Origin: Paractinoplanes deccanensis
GTDB lineage: Bacteria; Actinomycetota; Actinomycetes; Mycobacteriales; Micromonosporaceae
Length of the DNA stretch: 64,000 nucleotides
NCBI RefSeq assembly: GCF_016862115.1
Contig: NZ_BOMI01000145.1
Coordinates: forward strand, 43,899 to 107,898
Direction: 5' to 3'
Shown: in pieces, positions 44,366 to 52,805 of the stretch
Position numbering within the stretch: the first letter of the stretch is position 1
Layout of the letters: each line of letters begins with the position of its first letter
Notes under the pieces: generated by a model
Told to the model about the DNA's origin: nothing
Database searches by the model: none
Seen by the model: only the letters and a program-made list of their open reading frames with translations
Made by a program: the position numbers and the translations under genes

Positions 44366-45025
44366 ATGATTGACGTCGCAGATGTGAGCCGCCGTTACGA
44401 CGGGGGCCAGGCCGCCCTCGACCACCTGAGCCTGCACGTCGCCGAGGGCGAGTGCCTGGCGCTGCTCGGCCCGTCGGGCAGCGGCAAGTCGACCCTGCTC
44501 AACCTGATCGCCGGCCTCGACCGGCCCACCGAGGGCACCGTCACGGTCGGCGGCACCCGCGTCGACCGGCTGAGCGAGGCCGCCGCGGCCCGCTACCGCC
44601 GCGCCACCATCGGCCTGGTCTTCCAGTTCTTCAACCTGATCGACGACCTCACCGTCACCGACAACGTGCTGCTGCCCGCGCAGATCGCCGGCCGGCCCGC
44701 CACCCAGTCGCGGCGGCGCGCCGCCGAGCTGCTCGAGACGCTCGGCATCGACCGGCACGCCGGCGCCTATCCCGGCCGCCTGTCCGGCGGCGAACGGCAG
44801 CGCGTGGCGGTCGCGCGGGCCCTGATGAACCGGCCGCCGCTGCTGCTCGCGGACGAGCCGACGGGTGCGCTCGACACGGCGTCGGGCGCGGAGGTGCGCA
44901 AGCTGCTGGTCGACCTGCACGCCGACGGCCAGACGATCGTCCTGGTCACCCACGACGAGGTCCTCGCCGCGACCGTGGCGACGCGCACCGTGCGCCTCGT
45001 CGACGGGCAGGTGGCGGGCGCATGA
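44366..45025 (+). CDS. ABC exporter ATP-binding protein
   Basis: 219 residues from ATG 44366. Walker A LLGPSGSGKST, Q-loop FQFFNLIDDLTV, signature LSGGERQRVAVARAL, Walker B LLLADEPTGALD and the H-loop VTHDEV are all present. MacB/LolD-type family. It pairs with the FtsX-type permease, whose start overlaps its stop. Probably controlled by the divergent two-component pair. Confidence 0.93.
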   Translation: MIDVADVSRRYDGGQAALDHLSLHVAEGECLALLGPSGSGKSTLLNLIAGLDRPTEGTVTVGGTRVDRLSEAAAARYRRATIGLVFQFFNLIDDLTVTDNVLLPAQIAGRPATQSRRRAAELLETLGIDRHAGAYPGRLSGGERQRVAVARALMNRPPLLLADEPTGALDTASGAEVRKLLVDLHADGQTIVLVTHDEVLAATVATRTVRLVDGQVAGA

Positions 45026-47259
45026 GCGCGATCCGGACCGTGGTGCGCGGCGCGCAACGGCGCCGCGTCTCCACCATCGTGATCATCATGGCGACGGCGA
45101 TGGCGGTGACCGCCACCGTCCTCGCCGGCCTGCTGCTGGCCGCGTCGTCGGCGCCGTTCGCCAACGCGTTCGCCCAGCAGCACGGCGCGCACCTGACCGC
45201 GATCTTCGACGCCGCGAAGACGACGAAGGACCAGGCCGCCGCCACCGCCGGCCAGGCGGAGCAGACCGCCGGCCCGTACCCCGTGACCACGGTGACCGCG
45301 ACACCGCAGGGCGCACCGCCGGGTCCCGGTGGCCCGCAGCTGAAGGTCGTCGGCCGGGCGGACCCGGGCGGCGACGCGATCGACAAGGTCACGCTCCTGG
45401 CGGGACGGTGGGCGCGCGCCGCGGGCGAGATCGTGGTCGCCCGCGGTGACGTCAGGATCCCGACCGGGATCGTCCTGCGCCTGGAGGACGGGTCCACGCT
45501 GACGGTCGTCGGCGAGGCCCGCTCGATCAGCCAGACCGCGCAGGCCTGGGTGACGCCCGACCAGGCGGTGGCGCTCGGGCAGACCGGGTGGCAGATGCTC
45601 TACCGGTACGCCGACGCGAGCTCCGAGACCGCGATGACCGCCCACGAGGCCGCCCTCGGCGCGGGCGCGCAGACGCAGTCCTGGCTGGACGTCCGCAACG
45701 ACGCCGCACACCGCACCCAGCTCTTCGTGCCCCTGCTCAGCGCGTTCGGGCTGATCGGCCTCGCCCTGGCCGCCCTGGTCATCGGCAACGTCACGGCGGG
45801 CACCGTCGCCTCGGCCACCCGCCGCATCGGCGTCATGAAGGCGCTCGGGCTGACCCCGGCGCAGGTGGTGCGCGCCTGCCTGGTGCAGGCCCTGATCCCC
45901 GGCCTGATCGGCGCGGTCCTCGGCATCGTCGCCGGCGACCTGCTCGCCATCCCGCTGACCGCCGACGTCGCCGACCTGTTCGGCACCGTCCCGATGTCGG
46001 TCACCCCGTGGGTCGACGCCGCCGCGATCGTCGCCGCGATCCTGCTCATCGCCGCCACCGCCGCGCCGGCCGCGTGGCGGGCCGCCCGCCTGCGCACGGT
46101 CGACGCGCTCGCCGTCGGCCGCGCCCCGCACAGCGGCCGGGGCCGCGTCGCCGCCCGCCTCGCCGCCCGCACCCGGCTGCCGAGACCGGTCAGCCTGGGG
46201 CTCGCCCAGCCGTTCACCAGGCCCGCCCGGCTGCTGGCCATCCTGCTGACGGTCGGCCTCGGCACGGCGGCGGCCACCTTCGCCATCGGCCTCGCGAGCT
46301 CGCTGCGGGAGATCCAGGCCGCCGCCGAGAAGCCCGACACCTCGGCCGACGTGCTCGTCATGCCGATGGACGACCGGGACCTGCGCCCGATCGTCGCCGC
46401 CACGCCGGGAACCGGCCGCTACTACGGCCGCGGACCCGCCGACATCGCCGTCGACGGCCTGCGCGAGCCCGCCCGCGGCACGATCACCAGCGGTGACGCG
46501 CGCTGGGCGGGATACGAGATGCTCGACGGCCAGTGGTACACCGGCCCGGGCGAGGCCGTGGTCAACACCGCCTTCCTCACCGCCACCGGCAAGAAGATCG
46601 GCGACACGGTCACCGGCGCCGGCCACGAGCCGCTCACCCTGGTCGGCGAGGTGTTCGACGGCAGCGCCAACAACCACCTCTACACCGACCAGGCCAGCGT
46701 CCCCGCCGGCGTGGTGCGGGGCTTCGAGTGGTACGTCGAGCTCACCCCCGGCACCGGCCGCGACACCTACATCGCGGCGCTGCGCAGCCAGAACGTCGCC
46801 GCCGAGGCCACCGGCAGCGAGGGCCTGGACGGGACGCTGATCCTGCTCGACTCGCTCACCGCCCTGCTCACGGCGCTGCTGGTCTCGGTCGCCGCGCTCG
46901 GCGTGCTCAACGCGGTCGTGCTCGACTCGCGCGACCGGGTGCACGACATCGGCGTACACAAGTCCGTCGGAATGACCCCGAGACAGACCGCCGTGATGGT
47001 CATCGCCTCGGTCGGCGTCCCCGGCCTGCTCGGCGGCGTCCTCGGCGTCCCGGCGGGCTACCTGCTGCACCGCTGGGCCGTTCCCGCGATGGCCCACGGC
47101 GCCGGCATCCGCCTCCCCCAGAGCACGATCGAGGTGTACGGGGCGATCCTGCTCGCCGCCCTCACCCTGGCCGGCCTGGTCCTCGCGGCCGGCGGCGCCC
47201 TGCTCCCGGCGGGATGGGCCGCCCGCACCCGCACGGCGGTCGCCCTGCGCACCGAGTGA
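45022..47259 (+). CDS. FtsX/MacB-type ABC exporter permease
   Basis: 745 residues; ATG 45022 overlaps the ATPase stop. The layout is two FtsX-type units: N-terminal TM, large extracytoplasmic loop (about 40-235), then TM triplet near 240-370; a second loop (about 430-600) and a final TM triplet. Loops such as RRIGVMKALGLTPAQVVRACL and DIGVHKSVGMTPRQTAVM are the coupling-helix motif of FtsX permeases. Substrates of such exporters are antimicrobial peptides, lipids or drugs. Confidence 0.9.
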   Translation: MSAIRTVVRGAQRRRVSTIVIIMATAMAVTATVLAGLLLAASSAPFANAFAQQHGAHLTAIFDAAKTTKDQAAATAGQAEQTAGPYPVTTVTATPQGAPPGPGGPQLKVVGRADPGGDAIDKVTLLAGRWARAAGEIVVARGDVRIPTGIVLRLEDGSTLTVVGEARSISQTAQAWVTPDQAVALGQTGWQMLYRYADASSETAMTAHEAALGAGAQTQSWLDVRNDAAHRTQLFVPLLSAFGLIGLALAALVIGNVTAGTVASATRRIGVMKALGLTPAQVVRACLVQALIPGLIGAVLGIVAGDLLAIPLTADVADLFGTVPMSVTPWVDAAAIVAAILLIAATAAPAAWRAARLRTVDALAVGRAPHSGRGRVAARLAARTRLPRPVSLGLAQPFTRPARLLAILLTVGLGTAAATFAIGLASSLREIQAAAEKPDTSADVLVMPMDDRDLRPIVAATPGTGRYYGRGPADIAVDGLREPARGTITSGDARWAGYEMLDGQWYTGPGEAVVNTAFLTATGKKIGDTVTGAGHEPLTLVGEVFDGSANNHLYTDQASVPAGVVRGFEWYVELTPGTGRDTYIAALRSQNVAAEATGSEGLDGTLILLDSLTALLTALLVSVAALGVLNAVVLDSRDRVHDIGVHKSVGMTPRQTAVMVIASVGVPGLLGGVLGVPAGYLLHRWAVPAMAHGAGIRLPQSTIEVYGAILLAALTLAGLVLAAGGALLPAGWAARTRTAVALRTE

Positions 47260-47284
47260 TCCACCGCCGGCGAGGCGCCCGCTT

Positions 47285-47410
47285 CTAAACGGTCAGGATC
47301 CTGCCGTTCGGTCCCTGCTTGGTGGTCGTGCCCGCGAGATCGGGCGCCCCGCTGCCGAGCAGGGCCGGCACGGTGCGCGGCCACCGGTAGGCGCCGGTCG
47401 CTCGGAACAT
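47285..47410 (-). CDS. 41-residue peptide gene beside the CHAT protease
   Basis: Reading leftward from ATG 47410 gives 41 codons: starts MFRATGAYRWPRTVP, ends TTTKQGPNGRILTV. AAGGAGAGAGG lies just upstream. Third-position GC is about 90%, like genes here, which supports coding. It has no signal peptide, TM helix or known domain. It is the only gene in the gap downstream of the CHAT gene, 75 bases after its stop and on the same strand. A substrate or partner of the CHAT or subtilase peptidases is one possibility. I do not recognise the family. Confidence 0.6.
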   Translation of the reverse strand: MFRATGAYRWPRTVPALLGSGAPDLAGTTTKQGPNGRILTV

Positions 47411-47485
47411 CGGTCTGCCTCTCTCCTTCGTAGGCGGTCTGCCCGAGGCGGACGAGAGAGCACAGCGGCTGATACGAACTGCCGG

Positions 47486-50041
47486 CTAACTGCCGTAGCA
47501 GCCGAACGCCGCGGCGGTGGGGTCGCCGTCGAGGCCGGAGCGGGCGGCGGCCAGCGCCTCGGCCGGGTGGGCGCCGGCGGCCAGCCCGCGGTGCAGGGCG
47601 GCCATCAGCTCGTGGGCGGCGGCGTCGCGGGCCGGCAGCACGGCGGCCAGGACCGTGGTGGTGCCCAGGCCGAGCAGGGCGGCGGTCAGGCCCATCAGCT
47701 CCTCACCCGGGTGTACGGCGGAGAGCCCCAGGTCGCAGCAGGACAGCACCACGGTGGACGGCGCCCGGGTGAGCCGCTCGAGGTCGTACACGGTGAACGG
47801 GCCGTCGGCGAGCGTGACGTGCGAGAACATCGGGTTGTCGGCGCGGAAGACGCCGTGCGCGGCCAGATGGGCCAGGCGGGCGCCGTCGAGGGCCGCGCGG
47901 ACCGCCCCGGCCGTCGCCGCCGCGCCGAGCAGCACGGTGGCGCCCGGGTGGGTGGGGCGCAGCCGCAGCACCTCCGGCTCGGCCTGCTCCAGGCCGGGAC
48001 CGGCGGCCAGCACCGTGTGCCCGGCCGGCCGCGGCGCCGATGCGGCGGTCAGCCAGCCGGTGGCCGAGGGCGCCACCACGAGCGGGCGGCCCCGGCAGGT
48101 CGCGGTCATCGGCCACGGCGTGGCGTGCAGGGCTCCGGACGGTACGAGGACCAGCCCGTCCGCCCCGGCCAGCGCGTCGCGCAGCGGGGCGAAGACCAGG
48201 CCGTCGAGGCGGCTCGCGGCGTGCCGGGCGCTCGCCTCGGCGGCGCGCCGGGTCGCCGCGGTGCCGCCGCGCAGCAGCAGCCGGCGCAGCGCGAACCGCA
48301 GCGCCGCCGACTCGGCCAGCACCGGCGCCGCCGGGCCGAGACAACGCAGCGCGGCGCCGGCGGCGGAGAGCGCGACGGCGTGCAGCACGCCGTCCACCTC
48401 GGCCAGCTCGACCAGCGCACGGTCGCCGAGCCGCTCGGCCAGCCGCTCGGCGAGGTGGGCCGGGTGGGCGGCGTCCGGCCGGTCGCCGCTCGCCCGCCAG
48501 ACCCGATGACGGATGCGCTCCTCGACCGCGCGCAGTTCGCGGCCGCTGCCGCCGCCGTCCCGCGCCGCGATCAGCCGGAGCCGGTCGAGGTCGGCGGCCA
48601 GCTCGGGGTCGTCCGGCGCCCGGGTCGGCGGCAGGCGCAGGGCGACCGCGCGGCGGCGCTCCGCCCACCACAGCACCGAGCGGGGCCGGCCGCCGCGCAG
48701 CGCCAGCCGCATGCCGGTGGTGACCAGGCCGTCCGCGTAGCCGCCGGCGAGCGACCGCAGCTCGGTGGCGCCGAGCGCGGCCTGATAGTCGTCGAGCACC
48801 CGGATGCCGGCGCGCAACGCCCGCCGCGCGCCGGCCGTGTCCCCCTCGGCGTCGCGCAGCAGGGCGGCCGCGTGCCAGGCGCGGGCACGCTGCTCAGCCG
48901 GGCCGCGCCGGGTCGCGACCAGCACCTCGGGCAGTTCGGCGGCGGCGCCGGGCCGGCCGGCCGCGAGCCCGGCCGCGTGCAGGCGCGCGTCCAGGGCCGG
49001 CGCCGGCCAGCCGGCCGCGGCCAGGTCGGCGGCGACCGCGCGGGCGGCGCGCAGGCCGCCCGCCCCGGACCGGATCGCCACGTAGCGGGCCAGCGCCGCC
49101 CAGGCCGGGAGCCGCTGCCGGCGGAACGACCGGCGCGCCGCCTCCGCCTCGGCGCGAGCGGCCGCGAGGTCACCCGCGGCGAGGGCGACGCGCGCGTGCA
49201 TCAGGCGCGCCTGCGCCTCGTACAGCATCATCCGCCCGCCCCGGGCCACGGCCGCCGCCTCCTTGGCCGCCGCGAGCGCCTCGGGCAGCAGGCGCGCGTG
49301 CAGGAAGAGCTCGCAGCGGCCGATCAGCGCGAGCGGCGCGCGGCCGTGCACGCGCAGGTACTCGTCGGCGCGGTCGTACCAGTGGATCGCCGCGAGCAGG
49401 TCACCGGCGCGGGCCGCGGCGAAGCCGAGGTTGTGCTCGACCTGGGCGACCGCCAGCCGCTGGCCGAGCTCGTCGTACAGGTCGCGGGCGGCGAGCAGGT
49501 CGGCGCGGGCCGGCCCGGTGGACGCCCGGTAGACGTGCAGCACGCCCCGGTTGGTCAGCGCCCGGGCCAGCCAGAGACGGTCACCGGCCGCCTCCAGCTC
49601 GCGTACGGCCGCGGTGTAGCCCGCCATCGCCACGTCGAGGTGGCCGAGCCGGTCGAGGATCAGCGCCCGCTGCATGTGCAGGCGGGCCGCGTCGAGGCCG
49701 CTCAGATGCGGCGCGGCGGCGTCGATCTCGGACAACGCGCGGGTCGGCCGGCCCGCCTCGGCCAGCACCAGGGCCAGGCTCATCCGGGCCCGGGCGGCGA
49801 CGTCCTCTCCCCCGGCGCGCCGGCCGGCCCGGACGGCGTCGCGCAGGTGGCGCAGGGCCGCGGGCGCGTCGCCGCGCTCGCGGGCGGCCAGGCCCAGCGC
49901 GCGATGAGCTGTCGACTCGGCCGCGGGATCACCGGCCGCGCGGGCCGCGTCACGGGCCCGGACGGCCAGGCCGGCGGCTCGCACCGGATCGGCGGTGACC
50001 GATTCCAGCGCCTCCCGAGCGACCTCCGCGGGGTCCGGCAC
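47486..50041 (-). CDS. TPR-CHAT caspase-like peptidase
   Basis: 851 residues from GTG 50041. Residues 1 to about 470 are TPR-like helical repeats (e.g. AAESTAHRALGLAARERGD, ALTNRGVLHVYRAS). The C-terminal CHAT domain has LVLVPSGALHATPW, the catalytic His in LAHLAAHGVFR (near 727) and catalytic Cys in TVVLSCCDLGL (near 767). CHAT is the caspase/separase-fold peptidase also used in Craspase and gasdermin-linked systems. TPRs usually hold it inactive or sense a partner. It is divergent from the subtilase/sigma unit, 80 bases away; the shared locus suggests one system. Confidence 0.85.
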   Translation of the reverse strand: MPDPAEVAREALESVTADPVRAAGLAVRARDAARAAGDPAAESTAHRALGLAARERGDAPAALRHLRDAVRAGRRAGGEDVAARARMSLALVLAEAGRPTRALSEIDAAAPHLSGLDAARLHMQRALILDRLGHLDVAMAGYTAAVRELEAAGDRLWLARALTNRGVLHVYRASTGPARADLLAARDLYDELGQRLAVAQVEHNLGFAAARAGDLLAAIHWYDRADEYLRVHGRAPLALIGRCELFLHARLLPEALAAAKEAAAVARGGRMMLYEAQARLMHARVALAAGDLAAARAEAEAARRSFRRQRLPAWAALARYVAIRSGAGGLRAARAVAADLAAAGWPAPALDARLHAAGLAAGRPGAAAELPEVLVATRRGPAEQRARAWHAAALLRDAEGDTAGARRALRAGIRVLDDYQAALGATELRSLAGGYADGLVTTGMRLALRGGRPRSVLWWAERRRAVALRLPPTRAPDDPELAADLDRLRLIAARDGGGSGRELRAVEERIRHRVWRASGDRPDAAHPAHLAERLAERLGDRALVELAEVDGVLHAVALSAAGAALRCLGPAAPVLAESAALRFALRRLLLRGGTAATRRAAEASARHAASRLDGLVFAPLRDALAGADGLVLVPSGALHATPWPMTATCRGRPLVVAPSATGWLTAASAPRPAGHTVLAAGPGLEQAEPEVLRLRPTHPGATVLLGAAATAGAVRAALDGARLAHLAAHGVFRADNPMFSHVTLADGPFTVYDLERLTRAPSTVVLSCCDLGLSAVHPGEELMGLTAALLGLGTTTVLAAVLPARDAAAHELMAALHRGLAAGAHPAEALAAARSGLDGDPTAAAFGCYGS

Positions 50042-50121
50042 GAAATTTCTTGTATCACGACGCCGACAGAGCCGTCTGTCCCCTGAAGAGCCTGTCTACT
50101 GTGTCGGAAGAGGAGCCCATC

Positions 50122-51252
50122 ATGCCCACCGAAGCGCGCCTGGCCACCTATCGCACCCGCCGCCGGCAGCGGCTGGCGGCCCAGCCCCGGCTGCGCTCCA
50201 CCCGGTCGCCCGGCGGCGGCCTCGCCTGGCACGTCGCCGGCGAGCTGCTGGTCCTCGACGAGGGCCGGCGCGCCGCGGAACGGCACCTGGCCGGCGGCGG
50301 CGCCGACAACACCGGCGACGAGGAGCTGATCCCGGGCATTCGGCGGTACATCGCACCCCACGCCGACCTTCCGGAGACGATCGCGGCCGTGCGCGCGGAG
50401 GCCGGTGACCGGGTCGTCGCGCCCAACCACGTGCTGCTCTCCGCCGGCAACGCGTACAACCACGGTGGCCCGTACGGTCCGCCCGAGCCGGCCGGCGCCG
50501 CCCAGCTGCGCCGCCCCGCCCCGCCGCACGGCCGCGTGCCCGTCGCCGTGGTCGACACCGGCCTGTGGCAGGACAGCCCGCTGCCCGGCTCGCTGCACGC
50601 CCGCGGCACCGTGGAGATCGAGACCGACACCGACGTCGACCGCGACGGCGTGCTCGACGGCGACGTGGGCCACGCCAACTTCATCGCCGGCGTGATCGCG
50701 GCGAACACGAGGCGCGCCGACATCAGCGTGATCCGGGTGCTGGACACCTTCGGCGTCTGCACCGAGGACGAGCTGATCCGCGGGCTGGGCCGGGTCGGCG
50801 ACGACTGCCGGGTGGTCAACCTGTCGCTGGGCGGATACACCGACGACGACCTGCCGCCGCTCGGCCTGCAACGGGCCCTGGAGGCGCTGCTCGCCACCGG
50901 CGACCGGGTGGTCGTGGCCGCCGCGGGCAACGACGGCAACACGGTCGACCCGTTCTGGCCGGCGGCGTTCGCGGCCACCGACGACCGGGTCGCCGCCATC
51001 GCCGCGCACGACGGCGCGAAACGGTGCTCGTGGAGCAACTCCGGCGACTGGGTCACCGCGGACGCGCCGGGCGAGGACGTCACCAGCACGTACATCAAGC
51101 ACCCGGCGTTCCCCACCGGCTGGGCGCAGTGGAGCGGCACGTCGTTCGCCACGCCGTACGCCGTGGCGGCCGTCGCCGAGCGGATCGCCGCGGGCAGCGA
51201 CGCGCGGCGGGCGCTGCGCGACGCCGTACGCGAAGACCTGGTGCTGTCATGA
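50122..51252 (+). CDS. Divergent subtilisin-like peptidase of the CHAT locus
   Basis: 376 residues from ATG 50122, seven bases after GAGGAG. No signal peptide is seen. The S8 triad is intact in divergent form: Asp in VAVVDTGLWQ (near 143), His in GDVGHANFIAGVIA (near 183), Asn in VVAAAGNDGN and Ser in WSGTSFATPYAVA (near 339). The N-terminal 130 residues, RTRRRQRLAAQPRLRST onward, are a likely prodomain. Being cytosolic and next to CHAT and sigma genes, it is probably regulatory. The stop overlaps the sigma gene start (ATGA). Confidence 0.83.
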   Translation: MPTEARLATYRTRRRQRLAAQPRLRSTRSPGGGLAWHVAGELLVLDEGRRAAERHLAGGGADNTGDEELIPGIRRYIAPHADLPETIAAVRAEAGDRVVAPNHVLLSAGNAYNHGGPYGPPEPAGAAQLRRPAPPHGRVPVAVVDTGLWQDSPLPGSLHARGTVEIETDTDVDRDGVLDGDVGHANFIAGVIAANTRRADISVIRVLDTFGVCTEDELIRGLGRVGDDCRVVNLSLGGYTDDDLPPLGLQRALEALLATGDRVVVAAAGNDGNTVDPFWPAAFAATDDRVAAIAAHDGAKRCSWSNSGDWVTADAPGEDVTSTYIKHPAFPTGWAQWSGTSFATPYAVAAVAERIAAGSDARRALRDAVREDLVLS

Positions 51253-51797
51253 CCGGCGTGGCAGAGCTGGTGGGCGCCGCCGCGGCCGGCGACAAACGGG
51301 CCTGGAGCGACATCGTCCAGCGGTACGCCGGCCTGGTGTGGTCGGTCGCGCGCGGCTTCCGGCTCAGCGCCTCGGACGCCGCCGACGTCAGCCAGCTCAC
51401 CTGGCTGCGCCTGGTGGAAAACCTCGCCAAGATCCGCAACCCCGAGGCGCTCGGCGCGTGGCTCGCCGCCACCGCCCGCCGCGAATCGATCAACCTGCTG
51501 CGCCGCCGCGAACGCCCCGCCGACGGCGTCACCTTCGCCGGCCTGCACGACGAGGGCCCGGCGCCGGGCCACGGCCTCCTGCTCGCCGAACGCGACCAGG
51601 AGCTCTGGCGGGCCTTCGACCAGATCTCCGCCCGCTGCCAGGGCCTGCTGCGGCTGCTGGTCATCGAGCCACCCCGCGGCGGCTACGGTGAGGTCGCCGA
51701 CCGCCTCGGCATGCCGGTCGGCAGCCTCGGCCCCACCCGGGCCCGCTGCCTGTCGGCCCTGCGCGACGCCCTCACCGGATCGGGGGCACGGTCATGA
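51249..51797 (+). CDS. Sigma-70 family factor of the CHAT locus
   Basis: 182 residues. Region 2 is seen as WSDIVQRYAGLVWSVARGF ... DVSQLTWLRLVENLAKI with LGAWLAATARRESINLLRR. Region 4 is weaker but present near 130-175 (EVADRLGMPVGSLGPTRARCLSAL). The size fits ECF-type factors. No anti-sigma factor with a zinc or TM motif follows; the overlapping downstream 141-residue gene takes that place. Control of this locus or of the peptidases' targets is inferred. Confidence 0.85.
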   Translation: MTGVAELVGAAAAGDKRAWSDIVQRYAGLVWSVARGFRLSASDAADVSQLTWLRLVENLAKIRNPEALGAWLAATARRESINLLRRRERPADGVTFAGLHDEGPAPGHGLLLAERDQELWRAFDQISARCQGLLRLLVIEPPRGGYGEVADRLGMPVGSLGPTRARCLSALRDALTGSGARS

Positions 51798-52219
51798 CCG
51801 ATCCGCTCGTCTCCCGCCTGGAGGCCATGCTCGACGGCGTCGACCCGGTGCCCTCCGAGGTGGTCGAGGCGGCCCTGGCCGCGTACGACTGGCGGGACCC
51901 CGACGCTCAGCTGGCCACGCTGGTCGACACCGCGACGGCCGCCACCACCACCGCCGGCGTCCGCGGCGACGGCGGCACGCTGCGCACCTTCCAGGCCGGC
52001 ACCGTGGAGGCCGACATCGAGACCAGCAGCGACGGCGGCAGCGTGGTCCTCCTCGGCCAGCTGGCCCCACCCAGCGCGATGACGGTCCGAGCCGAACAGC
52101 CCGGCGGAGTGCGCGAGACCCAGTCCGACGAGTGGGGCCGTTTCGCGTTCCAGGGCTTGACTCCGGGCCCGCTGCGCCTGTCCTTCGGCGGCGCCCGCAC
52201 CCCATGGATGGTCGTGTAG
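51794..52219 (+). CDS. Small CHAT-locus protein with carboxypeptidase-regulatory-like tail
   Basis: 141 residues, ATG overlapping the sigma stop. The N-terminal part is helical and acidic (VSRLEAMLDGVDPVPSEVVE). The C-terminal 80 residues are beta-rich: VVLLGQLAPPSAMTVRA and WGRFAFQGLTPGPLRLSF, like a CarboxypepD-regulatory/SpaA-type sandwich. There is no TM or zinc motif, so it is not a standard anti-sigma factor, although its position suggests such a role or a substrate role. Family not recognised with certainty. Confidence 0.65.
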   Translation: MTDPLVSRLEAMLDGVDPVPSEVVEAALAAYDWRDPDAQLATLVDTATAATTTAGVRGDGGTLRTFQAGTVEADIETSSDGGSVVLLGQLAPPSAMTVRAEQPGGVRETQSDEWGRFAFQGLTPGPLRLSFGGARTPWMVV

Positions 52220-52235
52220 GACGTGTGGACCGTCC

Positions 52236-52715
52236 TCAGGCCGACCCGTCAAGGTCGCGTGCGATCCATCCCGGTGTGTCGAAACGGATGGGAGCCGAGC
52301 CGACCAATTGCGTCAATTGCCTTTCGAGAATCGCCAACTCCGCAGCGCCCAGCTGTCGTTCCCATTGTGTGCGCAACTCGTCGAAAATGGCTTCACCTTG
52401 ATGCATGACCTCGAAGCCGAGCGGCGTGACCTGTAGGCGCTTGCGGCGGGCATCGCGGGGATCGGGCTGACGAACGACATAGCCGCGTTCCAGCAGAACG
52501 GCGATGGTCTTGGCCGCCGACTGCTTGGCGATCGAGAGGTGACGGCCCAGGTCGGACGCGCTGTCGGCGCCGGCCGCGATGGCGCGCATGGCGAAGTCAT
52601 GGACGGGCCGGACGTCCCGGTGACCTCGGCGAGCAAGCTCCTCCGTCGCGGCATCGACGAGGACCCGAAAGCCCCCCAGCAGCAACAACGCGAGATCAGC
52701 ACCGGAACGAGCCAT
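52236..52715 (-). CDS. MarR-family regulator
   Basis: 159 residues from ATG 52715. The winged helix shows DLGRHLSIAKQSAAKTIAVLLERGYVVRQPDPRDARRKRLQVT, of which SIAKQSAAKTIAVLLERGYV and DPRDARRKR are the recognition helix and wing. MarR dimers usually repress a divergent gene until a ligand binds. The adjacent operator pair and the divergent hydrolase gene fit this. Confidence 0.88.
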   Translation of the reverse strand: MARSGADLALLLLGGFRVLVDAATEELARRGHRDVRPVHDFAMRAIAAGADSASDLGRHLSIAKQSAAKTIAVLLERGYVVRQPDPRDARRKRLQVTPLGFEVMHQGEAIFDELRTQWERQLGAAELAILERQLTQLVGSAPIRFDTPGWIARDLDGSA

Positions 52716-52747
52716 GCCACGACGCTACGACACGACGCCTGGACAAA

Positions 52748-52762
52748 GACAGCCAGGGTGTC
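52748..52762. promoter_or_regulatory. MarR operator copy 1
   Basis: GACAGCCAGGGTGTC is an inverted repeat with one mismatch in its 7-base arms. It matches operator copy 2 in all but two positions. It lies 33 bases upstream of the marR start. Confidence 0.75.
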
Positions 52763-52775
52763 TATCGTTCGGATC

Positions 52776-52790
52776 GACAGCCTGGCTGTC
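52776..52790. promoter_or_regulatory. MarR operator copy 2
   Basis: GACAGCCTGGCTGTC is a perfect 7+1+7 palindrome, 28 bases centre to centre from copy 1 (near three helical turns minus a few bases). It ends 15 bases before the hydrolase ATG, just ahead of the GAGGAG site, so binding would block its transcription. Confidence 0.8.
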
Positions 52791-52805
52791 TTTTTGAGGA
52801 GAAGC

